This document shows, one piece after another, positions 41,461 to 44,177 of a DNA stretch of 44,177 nucleotides. This DNA is from Candidatus Ventrenecus stercoripullorum. GTDB lineage: Bacteria; Bacillota_I; Bacilli_A; RF39; UBA660. Every line of letters starts with the position of its first letter. Position 1 is the first letter of the stretch. A model generated the notes under the pieces. It was not told where the DNA came from. It made no database searches and saw only the letters and a program-made list of their open reading frames with translations. The stretch spans positions 1 to 44,177 of the forward strand of contig DVGF01000056.1 in the NCBI GenBank assembly GCA_018712835.1. Direction: 5' to 3'. The translations under genes were made by a program, and so were the position numbers.

Positions 41461-43398
41461 ATGTTTGGTAAAATTATTTTTATTAGTGAAAGTGTTGCAC
41501 ACTTAGAAAACACCTTAAAAAATGATGAGTCTATGGACTTGATGAATGTTCATGTTATTTTTGAGGCGCCAAATCAGAGAATTTTAGGAGAGATTTCAGA
41601 GATAAATCCTGATATTATTAAAATTCGCTTTTTAGGAGAGTATATTGATGGACGATATGTCAATGGTGTTATTAGAAAACCACTTCTTTCTAGTAAGATT
41701 CGAATTATTAATGAGGCGGAATTAAAAGAGTTAATTGGAACCAAAGATAATAAGTCTTTTGAGTTAGGAGTCAGTGCGATTTACAAGAATTATGTGGTTT
41801 ATCCAAGGATTAATTCGTTCTTTTCTAATCACTTCTTTATTTGTGGTAACTCTGGAGCTGGTAAAACACATGGTATTTCTAGAATTATCCAAAATGTTTT
41901 TGGGGATAAAGATGTTGTAAATGAGAATGCTAATCTTTTCTTGTTTGATGCTTATGGAGAGTATAAAAATGCTTTAAGAGATATTAGTAAGTATAATCCA
42001 AAGTATTGTTATAAGTTTATTACTTCTAATCAACAAGAAGCAACTGATTTTCCTCTTCAAATACCTGTTTCTTTGCTAAAACTTGATGATATGGCTTTAC
42101 TTTTACAAGCAAGTAGTCATAGTCAGTTACCAATTATTGAAAGAACTATTAGACTGGCTAAAATCTTTAGTCAAAATAATGAAGAGAGTGAACGTTATAA
42201 AAACCATTTGATTGCAAAAGCTCTTTTGGCTATTTTGTTTAGTAATCAGACAACCGCTCATAAGAAGAATGAAATATTTACTATTATTGAAGTGTGTCAT
42301 ACACCAGACTTTAACTTTGACTCTAGAATTGCTGGACTTGGTTATTCTAGAAGTTTCTCTGAATGTTTTGAAATCGATTCTAACGGTAATTTTGGAGAGT
42401 CTGTATTAATTACGGATTACATTTTAAAACATGTAGATGATGAGTTAGAAGAAACAAAAGAACCGGCTATTTATTCTTATTCGATGTTAGATTTTTCGAA
42501 AGCTTTGGAATTTACTTTAATTAGTGAAGGATTTCAAAATAATAGTAAAGTCTATGATGATGCGATTATGATAAAGGTTCGTTTATCTAGTATTTTAAAT
42601 ACTAAAGTGGGTACTTATTTTACTAATCCTGGATATGTAACTAGTGAAGATTTTGTCAAAACGTTAGTAAATATGAATGGTAAGAAAGCTCAAATTATTA
42701 ATATTAACTTAGAAGATGTAGATGACGTTTATGCTAAGGTTATCGTAAAGATTGTATGTAGAATTTTATTTGATTATACTAAGACTTTGAAAAATCGTGC
42801 TTCGATGCCAATGCATTTAATTTTGGAAGAAGCACACCGTTATATTCAAAAAGATAATGATACTTTCTTGCTTGGTTATAATATTTTTGATAGAATTGCG
42901 AAGGAAGGACGTAAGTACGGGGCTATTTTGGGTGTAATTTCTCAACGTCCAGTAGAGATTAGTGATACGGTTATTGCTCAGATATCGAATTTCTTAATTT
43001 TTAAAATGACTCATCCGAAGGATTTGAAGTATATTGAAGAGATGCTTCCAAATATTAGTCAAGATGTTATTGAAAAGCAAAAAACGTTACAGCCTGGTAC
43101 TTGTGTAGCATTTGGAAGTGCGTTTAAAATACCAATGATTGTTAAAATGAATATGCCAGATCCACCTCCATATTCCTCTAACTGTGATGTTTCTGGTTGT
43201 TGGACTACTCCGGTTATACAAAATGTACAGCCTAATACGCCGCCTAGTATGCCAAATACTGGTGGTGGAGAGCCAATGATGCCTAATAATAATATTCCAA
43301 TGAATGGAGGAATGATGGGGCAACCTGCTATGCCGACTAGTACAGAAATTATGCCGGCACAACCAAATATAGAAATGCCTGCTAGTGCGACTATATAA
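41461..43398 (+). CDS. HerA/DUF87-family ATPase
   Basis: 645 residues. An N-terminal HAS-barrel-like region (~1-115), Walker A 'FICGNSGAGKTHGISRI' (~128-136), Walker B 'MHLILEEAHRYIQ' (~452), and 'FDRIAKEGRKYGAILGVISQ' with the arginine typical of HerA hexamers. HerA-like motors pump DNA, in archaea with the nuclease NurA for end resection. No NurA or other nuclease gene is nearby. The last ~75 residues are Pro/Met/Asn-rich ('NTPPSMPNTGGGEPMMPNNN'), an unusual disordered tail. AGAGGG fits ATG 41461 better than 41455. Confidence 0.9.
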   Translation: MFGKIIFISESVAHLENTLKNDESMDLMNVHVIFEAPNQRILGEISEINPDIIKIRFLGEYIDGRYVNGVIRKPLLSSKIRIINEAELKELIGTKDNKSFELGVSAIYKNYVVYPRINSFFSNHFFICGNSGAGKTHGISRIIQNVFGDKDVVNENANLFLFDAYGEYKNALRDISKYNPKYCYKFITSNQQEATDFPLQIPVSLLKLDDMALLLQASSHSQLPIIERTIRLAKIFSQNNEESERYKNHLIAKALLAILFSNQTTAHKKNEIFTIIEVCHTPDFNFDSRIAGLGYSRSFSECFEIDSNGNFGESVLITDYILKHVDDELEETKEPAIYSYSMLDFSKALEFTLISEGFQNNSKVYDDAIMIKVRLSSILNTKVGTYFTNPGYVTSEDFVKTLVNMNGKKAQIININLEDVDDVYAKVIVKIVCRILFDYTKTLKNRASMPMHLILEEAHRYIQKDNDTFLLGYNIFDRIAKEGRKYGAILGVISQRPVEISDTVIAQISNFLIFKMTHPKDLKYIEEMLPNISQDVIEKQKTLQPGTCVAFGSAFKIPMIVKMNMPDPPPYSSNCDVSGCWTTPVIQNVQPNTPPSMPNTGGGEPMMPNNNIPMNGGMMGQPAMPTSTEIMPAQPNIEMPASATI

Positions 43399-43425
43399 GC
43401 TATGCGAAAGCATAGTTTTTCTTTT
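43397..43425 (+). terminator. Terminator of the HerA-like gene
   Basis: AAGCTATGC, GAAA tetraloop, GCATAG and T-run (9-bp stem with outer A-T and G-T pairs). Confidence 0.85.
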
Positions 43426-43438
43426 GGAAAAAATATGA

Positions 43439-43452
43439 TAGAATAAATTCTA
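43439..43452. repeat. 14-bp perfect palindrome
   Basis: TAGAATAAATTCTA, 22 bases upstream of the -35 box for the 43527 gene; possible regulator site. Confidence 0.3.
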
Positions 43453-43473
43453 CAAGGTGATTTCTTTTTGTTA

Positions 43474-43502
43474 TTGACGTATTTATATTCTTTTGATAAA
43501 GT
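43474..43502 (+). promoter_or_regulatory. Promoter for the 161-aa gene
   Basis: TTGACG (43474-43479), 17 bp, TAAAGT (43497-43502) with TGA before it. Confidence 0.65.
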
Positions 43503-43526
43503 ATTTGTTACGAAGGAATGGTATAT

Positions 43527-44012
43527 ATGATGCATATGGAAGATGTTATGATTAATAATCAAAAAACGAAGTGGATGGTAGAGGATGAGCCAAGCGTTTT
43601 AGCAGCTGGTTATATCTTGACTCCAGAAGGAAAATTTTTGACTATTTCTGATTGTGATGATCATTCTAATATTTTTACTTTATATTTAAATGCTTTTTTT
43701 AATAATCAGTTATATTATGATATTATTACAGGTGGGAAAGCTCTTATAGAAAATAATCATATTGTTTATTGTGGCTTAAAACCGCAGGATTTTCGTAATT
43801 CAGAAATCAAAGTATATAAAGGATTAATGTTATTTCCTAAAGATTTAGATAAATGTAGTCTAGAGCTTTTAAAAAGCACATTACAGTTATTACAAACAAA
43901 CCGTTCTATATTTGGTGGAGAAAAAATACCAATAGACTGTCATTTCGGGTTTGATGAAACTCCTTATATGTCTACTGAAGTTATGAAAATTTTAGAAAGA
44001 AAAGTAATTTAA
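43527..44012 (+). CDS. Protein of unknown function, 161 residues
   Basis: No family recognised. It is soluble with no signal or membrane helix. The start 'MMHMEDVMINNQKTKWMVED' leads into an alternating alpha/beta sequence ('SVLAAGYILTPEGKFLTISD', 'SEIKVYKGLMLFPKDL'). GAAGGA at 43512-43517 points to ATG 43527. Single gene with its own promoter. Confidence 0.65.
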   Translation: MMHMEDVMINNQKTKWMVEDEPSVLAAGYILTPEGKFLTISDCDDHSNIFTLYLNAFFNNQLYYDIITGGKALIENNHIVYCGLKPQDFRNSEIKVYKGLMLFPKDLDKCSLELLKSTLQLLQTNRSIFGGEKIPIDCHFGFDETPYMSTEVMKILERKVI

Positions 44013-44063
44013 AAAATATAATTTTTCTATTCCTTTACAGAAATGTACTTCAATTCGCAAAAT

Positions 44064-44092
44064 TTGAAATAAACCACCAATTCCTATATAAT
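44064..44092 (+). promoter_or_regulatory. Promoter of the last, partial gene
   Basis: TTGAAA (44064-44069), 17 bp, TATAAT (44087-44092); start expected near 44099. An inverted repeat straddles it (next feature). Confidence 0.7.
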
Positions 44093-44122
44093 TGAAATAG
44101 AGAATAAGGAATACGGTGGTTT
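44071..44122. repeat. 16-bp inverted repeat around the promoter
   Basis: AAACCACC (44071-44078) matches GGTGGTTT (44115-44122), and ATTCCTAT (44080-44087) matches ATAAGGAAT (44104-44112) with one bulge. The left arm fills the -35/-10 spacer, the right arm covers the early transcript and the ribosome binding site GGTGG. Confidence 0.6.
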
Positions 44123-44126
44123 TAAA

Positions 44127-44177
44127 ATGATAAGAACATTAAACAAGGAAAAAGTAATAAAGATACTAACAGAAGAA
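44127..44177 (+). CDS. Start of a gene that leaves the window
   Basis: ATG 44127 with GGTGG 7 bases upstream. Only 17 codons are visible ('MIRTLNKEKVIKILTEE'), helical and charged, not enough to name a family. Confidence 0.5.
   Translation, partial: MIRTLNKEKVIKILTEE

Noticed and set aside
43059-43562. Minus-strand 167-aa reading frame
   Set aside because: It is the shadow of the low-complexity HerA tail and crosses a terminator and promoter of the + strand.

Overview
This is a 44-kb AT-rich chromosomal window that reads as a low-GC Gram-positive (Bacillota, class Bacilli) genome, probably an uncultured gut-type lineage. Supporting signs are a T-box leader, AGGAGG ribosome binding sites, GatCAB amidotransferase genes, FtsW, ComEA/ComEC, RNase HIII, a sortase and a GPR-like spore protease. 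FtsW and sortase imply a peptidoglycan wall, so this is not a true mollicute. The species cannot be named from sequence alone.

Layout. 1-1392: 3' part of a secreted repeat protein. 1501-8622: an asparagine-responsive T-box followed by nitroreductase, asnS, aspS and gatCAB, all on the + strand with short gaps or overlaps. 8647-10689: an XRE regulator divergent from a secreted FGE/C-type-lectin-like protein, with a repeated operator-like site between them. 10762-17801: ftsW, comEA, comEC and holA, where comEC has been recombined: its C-terminal metallo-beta-lactamase part was replaced by a foreign version carrying dinD-like and CYTH-like genes, and the old 3' end is left behind as a pseudogene. 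17849-22443: rnhC (minus strand), cvpA, thioredoxin, a solitary MazF/PemK-like gene with a probable leaderless start, and a sortase cassette.

22487-32885: a capsule or exopolysaccharide locus. It runs from chain-length regulator, tyrosine kinase, PHP phosphatase and initiating sugar transferase to two GT2 enzymes, an acyltransferase, an EpsG/Wzy-like polymerase, LicD, a flippase, a TagD-like cytidylyltransferase and a lone asparagine-synthase domain. The TagD-like/LicD pair suggests decoration with a phospho-polyol such as glycerol phosphate. 32886-35109 holds accessory material: a perfect hairpin, a histidine phosphatase, 23-bp-period repeats and an AAA/DUF4143 ATPase.

35206-40355: a 39-aa membrane peptide, two tandem H-type pseudoknot motifs with a terminator (the best unexplained RNA signal here), then rpsB (with an extra C-terminal SAP/Rho-N-like module), tsf, two membrane-anchored thioredoxin-fold genes where pyrH is usually found, frr, rpsU and yqeY. 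40395-44177: a small gene beside a GPR-like protease, a HerA/DUF87 ATPase with a Pro/Met-rich tail, an unknown gene, and the start of another gene behind a promoter embedded in a 16-bp inverted repeat.

The two strongest leads are the comEC tail replacement with cargo (about 14175-16262) and the tandem pseudoknots (35402-35468). No tRNA, rRNA, CRISPR array, intact insertion sequence or integrase was recognised.
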